Source: Bacteroidota bacterium (GTDB taxonomy: Bacteria; Bacteroidota; Bacteroidia; Bacteroidales; Lentimicrobiaceae). From it: DNA of 64,000 nt. The position numbers and the translations under genes are program-made. The notes under the pieces were generated by a model. That model was not told the origin of the DNA and searched no databases. It saw only the letters and a program-made list of their open reading frames with translations. The stretch covers positions 310,001 to 374,000 of the forward strand of contig JAEZDY010000023.1 in NCBI GenBank assembly GCA_023417935.1. Reading direction: 5' to 3'. Positions 34,861 to 44,129 of the stretch are shown one piece after another (within the stretch, counting starts at the first letter, position 1; each line of letters begins with the position of its first letter).

Positions 34861-36585
34861 ATGGAAAACTCCATGTACAATCCAGCCAGTTTTTGGGAAA
34901 TAAGTATCATAATTCTTTCAATCCTTGGGTCACTAGCCTTATTCCTTTTTGGAATGAAAACCATGAGTGAGGCTTTACAAAAGATAGTTGGTGAGTCAAT
35001 GAGGAAATCATTTTCCTCAATCGCTAACAGTAATGCCAAAGCTTTTTTTTCAGGTTTTCTTGTAACAGGTACAATTCAGTCATCAACTGCTGTCACAATC
35101 ATTCTGGTAAGTTTTATTAATGCCGGTATCTTTACTCTAAACCAGGCATTGCCTATAATGATAGGGGCTAACGTTGGTACTACAGTCACTGCCTGGCTTA
35201 TTACAATACTTGGGTTTCATTCAAATTTGTCAGTAATACTGCTGCCTTTAATGGCTTTTGCTCTTCCACTATTATTCCGAAAAAATAAGAAGCACCGTAA
35301 TATAGCAGAGTTGATTGTTGGCTTTGCACTTATATTTACAGGTTTCTACTTCATACAAGAATCGCTTCCAACCATAACCACAGGCTCCGGCTTTGTAGCT
35401 GCAATTTCCACACTTAGCATTAACAATCTTGGAACTGACTTGCTTTATGCACTAACTGGCATATTGTTAACTATACTGATACGCTCGTCAAGTGCCGCAA
35501 CTGCTTTAACTATAGTGATGTGTTATAATGGTTGGATGAATTTTGAAAATGCTGCAGCAATGATTCTAGGCGCAAATATTGGTACAACTTTAACTGCCAA
35601 TATTGTAGCCCGTCAAGCAAACAAATCGGCACAAAGGCTTGCCTTGGCTCATGCTCTATTCAATACATTTGGGGCTATTATATTTTTTGGTTACTTCAAA
35701 TACTCTGTTATTGGCGCGGTAGAAATCACCAATTTTGTTTATGGGGTATCCCCACTTGATGCTATCTCAGCTGCCCCAATCGGTTTAGCAATTTATCATT
35801 CAGGCTTCAACATAATAACCGGTCTTTTATTCTTTGGTCTTTTGAAGCCAATTAATAGAATGCTTGAATTTATTATACCTGTCAAGCAAAATGAATCAAA
35901 AAAGATGAATCTGAGATATATGGAAACCGGGTATCTTTCAATGACTGAAATGTTGCTTATTCAGGTTCAGGATGAAATTGTGAATTACGGCAAACAAATC
36001 TCGGAAATGTTCTCCCTTATTCCTGAATATTTATCAGAAAAACGGGAAGAGAAGTTTATAAAACTCCAGAAGAAAATTTTCAAGTTTGAAGATAAGGCCG
36101 ACAATAAGGAAGTTGTGATATCAAACTATCTAACTCGTCTTGCTGTGAACAGTCTGACTGAAGCAGCCTCACGCAAGGTTAGTTCCATGCTAAAGATAGT
36201 TGACGATATTGAAAGCATTGCAGATCAATGCGTACAACTCGAAAAAACCATTAGACTTAAAAATGAAGCTAATGCTTGGTTGAATCCAGAAATGAGGGAA
36301 CAAATACTTAAAATGTTCACCCTGGTTCAAGAAGCTATTTTAAATATGAATAATAATCTGGCTAAAAACTACACTCCAGGAATACTAATCAAGGCTACTG
36401 AACTGGAATTAAAAATCAACAATGCACGCGATCATTTTATTACTATTAATAGCAAAAATGTTGAAAATGGGGAATATTCATATCAGAATGGGGTACTATT
36501 CGCTCAAATTGCCAACCATTGTGAAAAGATAGGTGACCATATAATTAACGTCAATCAATCAATAGCTTCCAACATAAAATCATAA
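34861..36585 (+). CDS. Na+/phosphate cotransporter with C-terminal PhoU-like domain
   Basis: A 574-residue protein of the NptA/PNaS family. Residues 15-350 hold about nine membrane helices with the two inverted signature repeats QSSTAVT (about 78-84) and RSSSAATAL (about 207-215). The C-terminal 200 residues are helical and PhoU-like (LIQVQDEIVNYGKQI, then IESIADQC and CEKIGDHIINVN), a feature of many bacterial NptA proteins. It should import phosphate with sodium. A second phosphate transporter (PiT) follows nine bases downstream, so the pair forms an operon. Confidence 0.9.
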   Translation: MENSMYNPASFWEISIIILSILGSLALFLFGMKTMSEALQKIVGESMRKSFSSIANSNAKAFFSGFLVTGTIQSSTAVTIILVSFINAGIFTLNQALPIMIGANVGTTVTAWLITILGFHSNLSVILLPLMAFALPLLFRKNKKHRNIAELIVGFALIFTGFYFIQESLPTITTGSGFVAAISTLSINNLGTDLLYALTGILLTILIRSSSAATALTIVMCYNGWMNFENAAAMILGANIGTTLTANIVARQANKSAQRLALAHALFNTFGAIIFFGYFKYSVIGAVEITNFVYGVSPLDAISAAPIGLAIYHSGFNIITGLLFFGLLKPINRMLEFIIPVKQNESKKMNLRYMETGYLSMTEMLLIQVQDEIVNYGKQISEMFSLIPEYLSEKREEKFIKLQKKIFKFEDKADNKEVVISNYLTRLAVNSLTEAASRKVSSMLKIVDDIESIADQCVQLEKTIRLKNEANAWLNPEMREQILKMFTLVQEAILNMNNNLAKNYTPGILIKATELELKINNARDHFITINSKNVENGEYSYQNGVLFAQIANHCEKIGDHIINVNQSIASNIKS

Positions 36586-36594
36586 ATAGCAGTT

Positions 36595-38862
36595 ATGGAT
36601 ACTTTATATCTCTTCTTTATCATTATACTTTTTCTACTTGCATTCAGCGACCTCTTTGTTGGTGTTGCAAACGATGCTGTAAATTTTCTCAACTCAGCAA
36701 TCGGAGCCCGAGCTGCATCATTTAAAACAGTAATGATCATTGCATCTGTAGGTCTACTTGTTGGGGCGACTTTCTCAAGTGGCCTGATGGAAATTGCAAG
36801 AAAGGGATTATTTTATCCAACACAATTTAGCTTTTCTGATGTGATGATCATCTTTCTGGCTGTTATGATTGCCGACGTTGTGCTATTGGATATCTTCAAT
36901 ACTTTCGGGCTTCCAACATCAACCACAGTATCAATTGTGTTTGATCTCCTTGGAGCATCGGTAGCTGTTGCTTTGATCAAGATAAGTGAATCAGAGCAAA
37001 CAATGCAAGATTTGGGACTTTACATAAATTCAGGCAAAGCATTGGCCATAATAACAGGCATTCTGGTTTCTGTAGCATTGGCTTTTACCGTTGGAGCACT
37101 AGTACAGTATATTACGAGAATGATTTTTACTTTCAATATCCGACATAATTTGAAGTACTTTGCTTCTCTATGGGGAGCTGCAGCTATAACAGGTATATTA
37201 TACTTCATCGTGATTAAGGGAGCAAAAGGTGCATCATTTGTTACAACTGAGCATTTAGCATATATTTCGGAACATACATTCAATATACTATTGGTTAGTT
37301 TCCTGATACTTACATTATTATTACAATTGCTCATATTACTCTTTAAACTTAATGTCCTTAAACTAGTCGTATTTACAGGCACTTTTGCATTGGCACTTGC
37401 ATTCGCTGGTAATGATATGGTCAATTTCATCGGTGTACCTCTTGCAGGATTAAAAGCATTCCAGCTTTTTACAGCTTCCCCTGGGGCTGATGCTGATACC
37501 TTTATGATGTCAGGGCTAATGGAAGACGCAGTAACTGAAACTTGGGTGCTTTTGTTGGCTGGTATTTTCATGGTTATCACTTTGTGGACATCAAAAAAAG
37601 CACGTACCGTCATTGAAACATCCGTAGATCTTAGTCGCCAACAAGAAGGAGTTGAACGCTTTAACTCATCTATCCTATCTCGAAACCTTGTTAGGGGTGC
37701 ATTACGCTTTTCGAATGCCATTTCAAGTTTTATGCCCTCAAGCACTATTGCCTGGATAGAAAAGAGGTTTGAGGAACCCGATCACATTACCAAAGATGAA
37801 ATGCCTCAAGGTGCAGCATTTGACTTACTTAGAGCAAGTGTAAATCTTGTAATTGCCAGCGTACTTATTGCAATTGGAACATCTCTTAAATTGCCTCTAT
37901 CAACTACATACGTCACCTTTATGGTTGCAATGGGCACATCCCTCAGTGATAGAGCTTGGGGTCGAGAAAGTGCGGTATATAGGATTACAGGAGTACTATC
38001 AGTAATAGGAGGTTGGTTTTTTACTGCTCTTGCCGCATTTACCTTTGCATTGGCAACGGCAACTATCATATATTACGGCGGTTTAGTAGCTTTAATTTTA
38101 CTTCTTGCTCTTAGCATTTATCTTGCATATAGGACACATGTTATCCACCTTCGCCGTAGTGATGATAGAAAAGCTGATCTCTCGCTTGATATGCACCCTG
38201 ATGAAATAACTACTGCTACTATCATATCCCGTAGTTCTAAAAATATTCAGGAAGTATTGAAGGTGGTAATTGCAATTTTGAACGACACTATTGCGGGATT
38301 GGCTGATGAAGACCGAAAAGCTTTGAAAAGTGCTAAAGTGTCAGTGCAAAAGCTTAATAACACAACCAAACGATGGAAGACACATATGAGTACTGTTCTA
38401 TCGAACCTCAAAGAAGACTCAGCTGATACAGGACAATACTATGTTCAAGCTATTGATTATCTCCGTGAAATAAACCACTGTATTTCTTACATAGTAAATC
38501 CAAGTTATGATCACATTGAGAATAACCATAAGTCACTTATAACATCTCAAATAGAAGAGATCTCTCGAATTCAAGGTGAAATCACTATCTTTATTGAAGA
38601 AATTGTCACAATGCTTAATAAGAGTAGCTTTGAGGATTTTGATCTTATAGTTAGCCGTCAGCAAACAATTATGAGGTTACTCGATGAGTCTCGAAAAAAA
38701 CAAATAAAGAGAATTAAAAACAACGAAACAGGGACAAGAAATAGCGTTCTCTATCTAAACATCTTAGCCGAACTTAAAAATCTAACGTTATTCTCTGTCA
38801 ATTTGCTAAAAACTGAAAGAGATTTCCTGTCAGTATCTAAAACTAAACCTCTAGACAAGTAG
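36595..38862 (+). CDS. PiT-family inorganic phosphate transporter with C-terminal PhoU-like region
   Basis: A 755-residue protein. The PiT signature occurs twice: VGVANDAVNFLNSAIGARAA (about 22-41) and FAGNDMVNFIGVPLAG (about 267-282), each around a GANDxxN-like motif (here VANDAVN and AGNDMVN). More than ten membrane helices run to about residue 515. The last 220 residues are cytoplasmic and helical, with RQQTIMRLLDESRKKQ, resembling a PhoU-like or regulatory coil. A long cytoplasmic loop (about 335-400) splits the membrane domain. PiT carriers are usually H+/phosphate or metal-phosphate symporters; its partner here uses sodium. Confidence 0.88.
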   Translation: MDTLYLFFIIILFLLAFSDLFVGVANDAVNFLNSAIGARAASFKTVMIIASVGLLVGATFSSGLMEIARKGLFYPTQFSFSDVMIIFLAVMIADVVLLDIFNTFGLPTSTTVSIVFDLLGASVAVALIKISESEQTMQDLGLYINSGKALAIITGILVSVALAFTVGALVQYITRMIFTFNIRHNLKYFASLWGAAAITGILYFIVIKGAKGASFVTTEHLAYISEHTFNILLVSFLILTLLLQLLILLFKLNVLKLVVFTGTFALALAFAGNDMVNFIGVPLAGLKAFQLFTASPGADADTFMMSGLMEDAVTETWVLLLAGIFMVITLWTSKKARTVIETSVDLSRQQEGVERFNSSILSRNLVRGALRFSNAISSFMPSSTIAWIEKRFEEPDHITKDEMPQGAAFDLLRASVNLVIASVLIAIGTSLKLPLSTTYVTFMVAMGTSLSDRAWGRESAVYRITGVLSVIGGWFFTALAAFTFALATATIIYYGGLVALILLLALSIYLAYRTHVIHLRRSDDRKADLSLDMHPDEITTATIISRSSKNIQEVLKVVIAILNDTIAGLADEDRKALKSAKVSVQKLNNTTKRWKTHMSTVLSNLKEDSADTGQYYVQAIDYLREINHCISYIVNPSYDHIENNHKSLITSQIEEISRIQGEITIFIEEIVTMLNKSSFEDFDLIVSRQQTIMRLLDESRKKQIKRIKNNETGTRNSVLYLNILAELKNLTLFSVNLLKTERDFLSVSKTKPLDK

Positions 38863-38897
38863 AATTCTTAAGTGTACCTGAAATGTACCTGGAATCA

Positions 38898-39311
38898 TTA
38901 ATTATTCTGGGGTGATGGCAATATAATGAGCGAATCTATAATCTGGATATTATTAGGTGACTGTCCTATAAATTTTACAATACCGGGCTTTGAGGCTTTG
39001 TATTTGAAAGTTGAATCAAGTATTTGATAAACATCAGTACATATACCATCAGTTGTTTCATAACGACCTATTCCAGTGATATTTATTACTGAATCATTTT
39101 GCTTAGTCATCATGAGTTCCAAATTCGACCAACAGCCATTAGGAGCACCTCCTCTTGCAAACACCTGCACAACATCTCCCACTCTGGCTGTGTCAGGTAA
39201 ATTTAATTGGTCAATGCTTATATAACCTGTGTAACTAATATAATTGGATCCTTCTTTGAGGCAAGATGTCAGGAGGATTGATGATGCAATGATAAGAAGC
39301 AGCTTATTCAT
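38898..39311 (-). CDS. Hypothetical lipoprotein
   Basis: A 137-residue protein of unknown function. ATG 39311 gives a clean lipoprotein signal: MNKLLLIIASSILLTSC with lipobox LTSC and Cys17; the longer frame (start 39362) would bury it. The mature part is short and beta-rich (SYTGYISIDQLNLPDTARVGDVVQVFARGGAPNGCW), with an internal pair of cysteines (about 61 and 87) that could form a disulfide. I do not recognise the family. It is convergent with the PiT gene. The 36-base gap between them holds a near repeat (GTACCTGAAAT GTACCTGGAAT). Confidence 0.65.
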   Translation of the reverse strand: MNKLLLIIASSILLTSCLKEGSNYISYTGYISIDQLNLPDTARVGDVVQVFARGGAPNGCWSNLELMMTKQNDSVINITGIGRYETTDGICTDVYQILDSTFKYKASKPGIVKFIGQSPNNIQIIDSLIILPSPQNN

Positions 39312-39547
39312 AATAAATAATTTAATCCAGTTATGATTATTGAACAGGGAACATTCAATCAACTACCACAAAATACCTGCCATATCTTTCAGATGTTAAG
39401 ATTATCTTACACAGATATTGAGATACATAGTATAAATAATTGAATTGTGGCCCACAGATATTATCATGCCTTAAAACAGATGGTAATATAACTAATTATT
39501 TTACAATATTACATAATCCGGAAAGTAATATTCCTGAACTTTGTCCT

Positions 39548-39555
39548 TAACTTTG
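39548..39555 (+). promoter_or_regulatory. -7 promoter element for the SAM hydroxide adenosyltransferase gene
   Basis: TAACTTTG, 36 bases before ATG 39592. Confidence 0.55.
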
Positions 39556-39591
39556 CAATAAGAACAACTTGCTAAATATAAAAACCATAGA

Positions 39592-40377
39592 ATGCCGGCT
39601 ATCATTACGCTAACAACTGATTGGGGACTTCTTGACCACTACCTAGGAGCAGTCAAGGGTTCAATTTTCAGTCGCCTGCCTGATGCAAGAATTGTTGATA
39701 TTACACATCTAATTCCTCCATTTGATTTAAAGAAAGCTGCATTTGTCCTTCGTAATGCTTATCGTAATTTTCCTGATAATACTATCCATATTATAGGTGT
39801 GAGTACTGAAGAATCAGAATCTGTTCCACATGTTGTTGTGAAGAATAATCAGCATTACTTCATTGGAGCAGATAATGGAATTTTTACCCTATTATTCAAC
39901 GGATTGCCAGAAGAAATTTATGAACTTAATATTCCACAAGATACAAGCTATTTTACTTTTTCAACACGTGATCGTTTTGTCAAGGCTGCAGTGCACTTAG
40001 CAAAAGGAAATGATATTACTGAAATTGGCGATTCCCGCAATCAGCTTACTACATACATGAATATGCAACCTCACCTTAATGGAAATCAGTTGCAGGCCAG
40101 AATAATGTATGTGGATAATTATCAAAACCTATATCTAAATGTTACAGCTGATGAATTCAGACAAATTGGTCAGGGAAGAAGTTTTTCATTGATAAATAGA
40201 GGCAAGCCTGAGAAAATCAAAATGGTTCATGATGCTTATGGTGAAGTTCCTGAAGGGGAAATTGTTGTATTATTTAGTACAACTGGTTTCGTAGAAATAG
40301 CAGTTAATAGGGGAACTGCGGCTAGCCTATTGGGATATAAACCTGACCAACAGGTGCTCATTGAATTTCATGACTAG
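39592..40377 (+). CDS. SAM hydroxide adenosyltransferase (DUF62 family)
   Basis: A 261-residue protein of the S-adenosylmethionine hydroxide adenosyltransferase / SAM-dependent halogenase family. N-terminal LTTDWGLLDHYLGAVKG carries the nucleotide-binding Asp10, followed by DARIVDITHLIPPFDLKKAAFVL; the C-terminal beta-barrel domain has MYVDNYQNLYLNV and INRGTAASLLG. Members hydrolyse SAM to adenosine and methionine. The true halogenases (SalL, FlA) differ at the halide pocket, and nothing here suggests chlorination or fluorination. It lies alone, with its own -7 element, 138 bases before gldF. Confidence 0.85.
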   Translation: MPAIITLTTDWGLLDHYLGAVKGSIFSRLPDARIVDITHLIPPFDLKKAAFVLRNAYRNFPDNTIHIIGVSTEESESVPHVVVKNNQHYFIGADNGIFTLLFNGLPEEIYELNIPQDTSYFTFSTRDRFVKAAVHLAKGNDITEIGDSRNQLTTYMNMQPHLNGNQLQARIMYVDNYQNLYLNVTADEFRQIGQGRSFSLINRGKPEKIKMVHDAYGEVPEGEIVVLFSTTGFVEIAVNRGTAASLLGYKPDQQVLIEFHD

Positions 40378-40478
40378 ATACAAAATTGCAGGTTCCCAAG
40401 TCCTATGTTGATTCCCGATCTTGATATTCAGGCAGGTTGTGCCACAAAATGGAGTTGAGAGTGAACATATTTTAAGTA

Positions 40479-40486
40479 AATTTGCC
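40479..40486 (+). promoter_or_regulatory. Promoter for the gldF operon
   Basis: TAAATTTG at 40479-40486, with a TTG at 40457-40459 spaced 19 bases upstream, matches both the -7 and -33 parts of the Bacteroidota consensus. ATG 40516 follows 29 bases later. Confidence 0.6.
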
Positions 40487-40515
40487 ACTCTAAAGTTTCT
40501 TCCTATAAAACTATT

Positions 40516-41253
40516 ATGTTTACACTGTACAGAAAAGAGATCTTCAGTTTTCTTAATTCCTTAATAGGTTATGTTGCCATTATTGTTTTTCTTGTTCTAA
40601 ATGGTCTTTTTTTATGGGTTTTTCCGGCTGGATTTAATATTGTTGATTTTGGATATGCTTCACTCGACAACTTTTTTGTTCTTGCACCGTTTGTTTTTCT
40701 TTTTCTGGTACCAGCAATTACGATGCGATCATTTGCTGATGAAAAAAGACTTGGCACTATCGAAATACTTATCACAAGGCCTATAACTGACTTTCAAATC
40801 ATCTTAGCTAAATATCTGGCAGGAGTAACGCTTGTAGTTTTCTCCCTATTGCCTACTCTTGTTTATGTTATATCGGTTTATCAATTGGGACTTCCAAAAG
40901 GAAATCTTGATTTTGGCGGCCTCTGGGGTTCATATATTGGACTGTTGTTACTGGCCTCCGCATTCACTGCAATTGGACTATTTGTGTCATCAATTACTGA
41001 TAATCAGATTGTCGCATTTATTTCTGGGCTAGTCATCTGTGGGTTTGCTTTTTTGGGCTTTGAGCTGATTGCTGACATGACTATCTTCAGCAAAGCAAGC
41101 TTGTTTATCAGGTCACTAGGTATCCAAGAGCACTATAATTCTTTGAGCAGAGGTGTTATTGATACACGTGATGTTATTTATTTCGCAAGCATAATCGCAA
41201 TTTTCTTCTTACTCTCTAAAATATCACTTGAGAGTAGGAAATGGGAAAAATAA
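40516..41253 (+). CDS. gldF: GldF, gliding-motility-associated ABC transporter permease
   Basis: A 245-residue membrane protein with six helices, matching the ABC-2 permease GldF. MFTLYRKEIFSFLNSLIGYVA and the early loop RSFADEKRLGTIEILITRPI (about 76-95) are typical of the family. With GldG and the ATPase GldA it forms a transporter that Flavobacterium needs for gliding; in non-gliding Bacteroidota its role is unclear. No gldA is within the window. It is the first gene of a four-gene run: gldF, gldG, DUF4340 and an epimerase. Confidence 0.88.
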   Translation: MFTLYRKEIFSFLNSLIGYVAIIVFLVLNGLFLWVFPAGFNIVDFGYASLDNFFVLAPFVFLFLVPAITMRSFADEKRLGTIEILITRPITDFQIILAKYLAGVTLVVFSLLPTLVYVISVYQLGLPKGNLDFGGLWGSYIGLLLLASAFTAIGLFVSSITDNQIVAFISGLVICGFAFLGFELIADMTIFSKASLFIRSLGIQEHYNSLSRGVIDTRDVIYFASIIAIFFLLSKISLESRKWEK

Positions 41254-41300
41254 TTTATCACCTGCAACAACCCCTTTAAAATTTTCCCAAGCCTTTTAAA

Positions 41301-43052
41301 ATGGAAAAAGTAAACAAAAAAAAGAAAGATCCTCGTTCAGATAGCTTCATACAACTTATTGCAGGACTCATCATTATTCTCCTGCTCAACATCATAGGAA
41401 CTTATATCTTTACCCGCTTTGATCTCACATCTGAGAAAAGATATACTCTTTCATCTTCTACTCGGCAAATAATCAGGGAAACCGACGACATTATATACTT
41501 TAAAGTTTATCTTGATGGTGACCTCCCTTCTGAATTCAAGAGACTTAGCCAGTCAACCCGCGAAATGTTGGATGAATTCAGGGCTTATAGTGACAATATT
41601 CAATATGAGTTCATTAATCCTTTGGCTTCAGAGGATGCAAAGACCCGAAGGGATATAGCTGAAAGATTAGTTCAACAAGGGCTTGTCGCTACTGATATTG
41701 CAGTACGTACTAAAGAAGGACAAAAGCAGCAAAGCATTTTCCCGGGAGCTTTAGTGACTTATAAAGGTCGAACTGTTCCACTCTCTCTGTTAGCTAATAA
41801 ACTTGGTGCAGCTCCTAAGGACATAATTAATAATTCAATCCAAGCTCTTGAGTATAATATTCTAAGTTCAATTCGTAAGCTAAATACTGTTTCAAAGCCA
41901 AAAATAGCCTTTACCAAAGGCCATGGAGAACTTTCAGAGCTTGAAACAGCTGATATTGCCAATGCACTTTCTGACTATTATAATGTCGAATACGTTGAAC
42001 TTAAAGGCAACTTAAATGCTTTTACGGAAAGAATTGAGACTGAAAATGGAAATTACAATATTATAAATAAATATAAAGCTGTTATTATAGCAAAGCCTGA
42101 TTCACTCTTCAATGAAAAGGATAAGTTTATCATCGATCAATTTGTAATGAAGGGCGGCAAAATTCTTTGGTTGATTGATCCTGTTTATGCTACAATGGAT
42201 AGCTTGCAAACATCAAACCGAACAATTGGTATAACAAACGATATAAATCTTAATGATCTGCTCTTTAAATACGGAGTTAGGCTTAACAGTAATCTTTTAA
42301 TGGATCTTGCCGCTCTGCCTATTCCTATGGTTACAGGATATATGGGCAATCAGCCACAGTTTGATTTTTTCCAATGGCCATATTTTCCTGTACTAACTTC
42401 AACTTCTTCCAATCCAATTGTAAAGAATTTAAATGCTGTTAGAACTGAATTTATTAGCAGCATTGACACAGTTGGTGATCCAGCCATTAAGAAGACTGTA
42501 TTGTTAACCACCTCAAAGTATACGCGTGTTTCGCAAACCCCGGTCATGATAAGCCTTGAAATACTTGGCAAAGAACCTGATACACGAAATTTCACTGACC
42601 CACCCCAGCCAGTTGCAGTGCTATTAGAAGGTGAATTTCAGTCAGTTTATAATAATCGTGTTCCAAAAGAGATTTCACAATCACCTGAAATAGGTTTCAC
42701 CCCTCAAAGTGGAGAAAACCGGATGATAGTAATAGCAGATGGAGACATTATTCGTAATCAGGTCCAATTCTCAAATGGCACATACACACCATTACCTTTG
42801 GGGTATGATAGGCACACCGGGCAAACCTTTGGAAACAAAGAACTCATTCTGAATGCCGTAAATTATCTAAGTGATGATGCAGGACTTATGGCTGTCCGCT
42901 CGCGTGAACTTAAATTAAGAGTGCTTGATGTTGCAAAAGCACGCGAGAACCTTTTATCATGGCAACTCATTAATATACTTGTGCCTGTATTACTAATCAT
43001 TTTATTCGGAATTATACAATTTGCTATCCGTAAACGACGTTTCAGCAAATAA
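41301..43052 (+). CDS. gldG: GldG, gliding-motility-associated ABC transporter substrate-binding protein
   Basis: A 583-residue protein: a short cytoplasmic start, one N-terminal membrane helix (about 20-38), a large extracytoplasmic domain of the ABC_transp_aux type (ITFARFDLTSEKRYTLS... and GHGELSELETADIANAL), and a C-terminal membrane anchor (about 560-578). This is the standard GldG layout. It is translated with gldF (47-base gap). A 14-base gap leads to the DUF4340 gene, an arrangement also seen in GldG-like operons elsewhere, which suggests the three form one unit. Confidence 0.9.
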   Translation: MEKVNKKKKDPRSDSFIQLIAGLIIILLLNIIGTYIFTRFDLTSEKRYTLSSSTRQIIRETDDIIYFKVYLDGDLPSEFKRLSQSTREMLDEFRAYSDNIQYEFINPLASEDAKTRRDIAERLVQQGLVATDIAVRTKEGQKQQSIFPGALVTYKGRTVPLSLLANKLGAAPKDIINNSIQALEYNILSSIRKLNTVSKPKIAFTKGHGELSELETADIANALSDYYNVEYVELKGNLNAFTERIETENGNYNIINKYKAVIIAKPDSLFNEKDKFIIDQFVMKGGKILWLIDPVYATMDSLQTSNRTIGITNDINLNDLLFKYGVRLNSNLLMDLAALPIPMVTGYMGNQPQFDFFQWPYFPVLTSTSSNPIVKNLNAVRTEFISSIDTVGDPAIKKTVLLTTSKYTRVSQTPVMISLEILGKEPDTRNFTDPPQPVAVLLEGEFQSVYNNRVPKEISQSPEIGFTPQSGENRMIVIADGDIIRNQVQFSNGTYTPLPLGYDRHTGQTFGNKELILNAVNYLSDDAGLMAVRSRELKLRVLDVAKARENLLSWQLINILVPVLLIILFGIIQFAIRKRRFSK

Positions 43053-43066
43053 ACTACCACATTAAC

Positions 43067-44119
43067 ATGAACAAAAACAGAAACTTACTTATTATTACCA
43101 TCGTACTTGCTGTGTTGGCTGCTGTTTTATTATACTCCCGGTCAAAAAGCACTCTAAATCCTGAAATTAGTGAATTTGCTGTAAAAGATACTGCCTCAAT
43201 AACAAAAATATACATGGTTGATAAGTTCGATCAACAAGTATTACTTGAGCGTTCTCCATCGGGTTGGAGGTTAAACAGTAAGTATGGTGCCCGACATGAG
43301 AATCTTGATGTCTTGTTAAACACACTTGCAAATATGGAAGTGCGTGAACCTGTTGCTAAGGCTGCACATGATAATGTACTTAAGATCATGGCTGCCAAAT
43401 CAGTTAAAGTTGAAGTATATCAAAATAAAAATCTTATTGATATCGGCAAGCTTAAATTATTTCCAAGGGAAAAGCTGACCAAAACATTCTATATAGGAGA
43501 TGCTACAATGGATAACTTTGGAACTTTCGCCCTCATGGAAAATGCCAGCAGTCCGGTAGTGCTTTATTTACCAGGATTAAGAGGATATATAGCATCACGT
43601 TTTTCAACATCTGAAACCGACTGGAGAGTTCACACTGTTTTCAATAAAAAACTACCTGACATCAAAAGTATAAGCATTGAGTTTATCGATAATCCCCAGG
43701 AATCCTATAAAGTTGAGAACATTAACAATGAAAAACTAAAACTTATCAGCCTTAGTAATAATACCGAGGTACCAGGCTATGACACTATCAGGCTTGTAAG
43801 CTGGGTGAATAGTTTCCGTAATATAAGGTATGAAAGCCTTATGAATGACATGGAGCCGCAAAGGCGTGATTCAATAATGGATGCTGCACCTAAACATAAA
43901 ATCATTCTTGAAGCTAAGGATGGTTCAAAGCAATCTATCCGTACGTTTGTGCGAATGTTGCCTGAACCTGAAATTGATGTATTTGACGGTTCAACAGTAA
44001 CTTATGATCTCGATAGGATGTTTGGCTTAGTAAACGAAGAAGATTTTGTTACTGTACAGTTCTTTGTTTTTGATAAAATACTACTACCGCTTTCTGCATA
44101 TACAATCAAACCGACATAA
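43067..44119 (+). CDS. DUF4340 domain protein
   Basis: A 350-residue protein with one N-terminal membrane helix (about 5-24) and a periplasmic region containing repeated DUF4340-type beta units (SITKIYMVDKFDQQVLLERSPSGWRL at about 44-69 and DIKSISIEFIDNPQESYKVE later). DUF4340 proteins usually follow GldG-like genes and are of unknown biochemical function; the setting suggests a periplasmic partner of GldFG. It is followed by an epimerase whose start lies ten bases past the stop. Confidence 0.85.
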   Translation: MNKNRNLLIITIVLAVLAAVLLYSRSKSTLNPEISEFAVKDTASITKIYMVDKFDQQVLLERSPSGWRLNSKYGARHENLDVLLNTLANMEVREPVAKAAHDNVLKIMAAKSVKVEVYQNKNLIDIGKLKLFPREKLTKTFYIGDATMDNFGTFALMENASSPVVLYLPGLRGYIASRFSTSETDWRVHTVFNKKLPDIKSISIEFIDNPQESYKVENINNEKLKLISLSNNTEVPGYDTIRLVSWVNSFRNIRYESLMNDMEPQRRDSIMDAAPKHKIILEAKDGSKQSIRTFVRMLPEPEIDVFDGSTVTYDLDRMFGLVNEEDFVTVQFFVFDKILLPLSAYTIKPT

Positions 44120-44129
44120 AATCTTTATT

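Noticed and set aside
38872..38893. Direct repeat GTACCTGAAAT GTACCTGGAAT
   Set aside because: Only two imperfect copies next to two gene ends; no sign of a binding array or insertion target.
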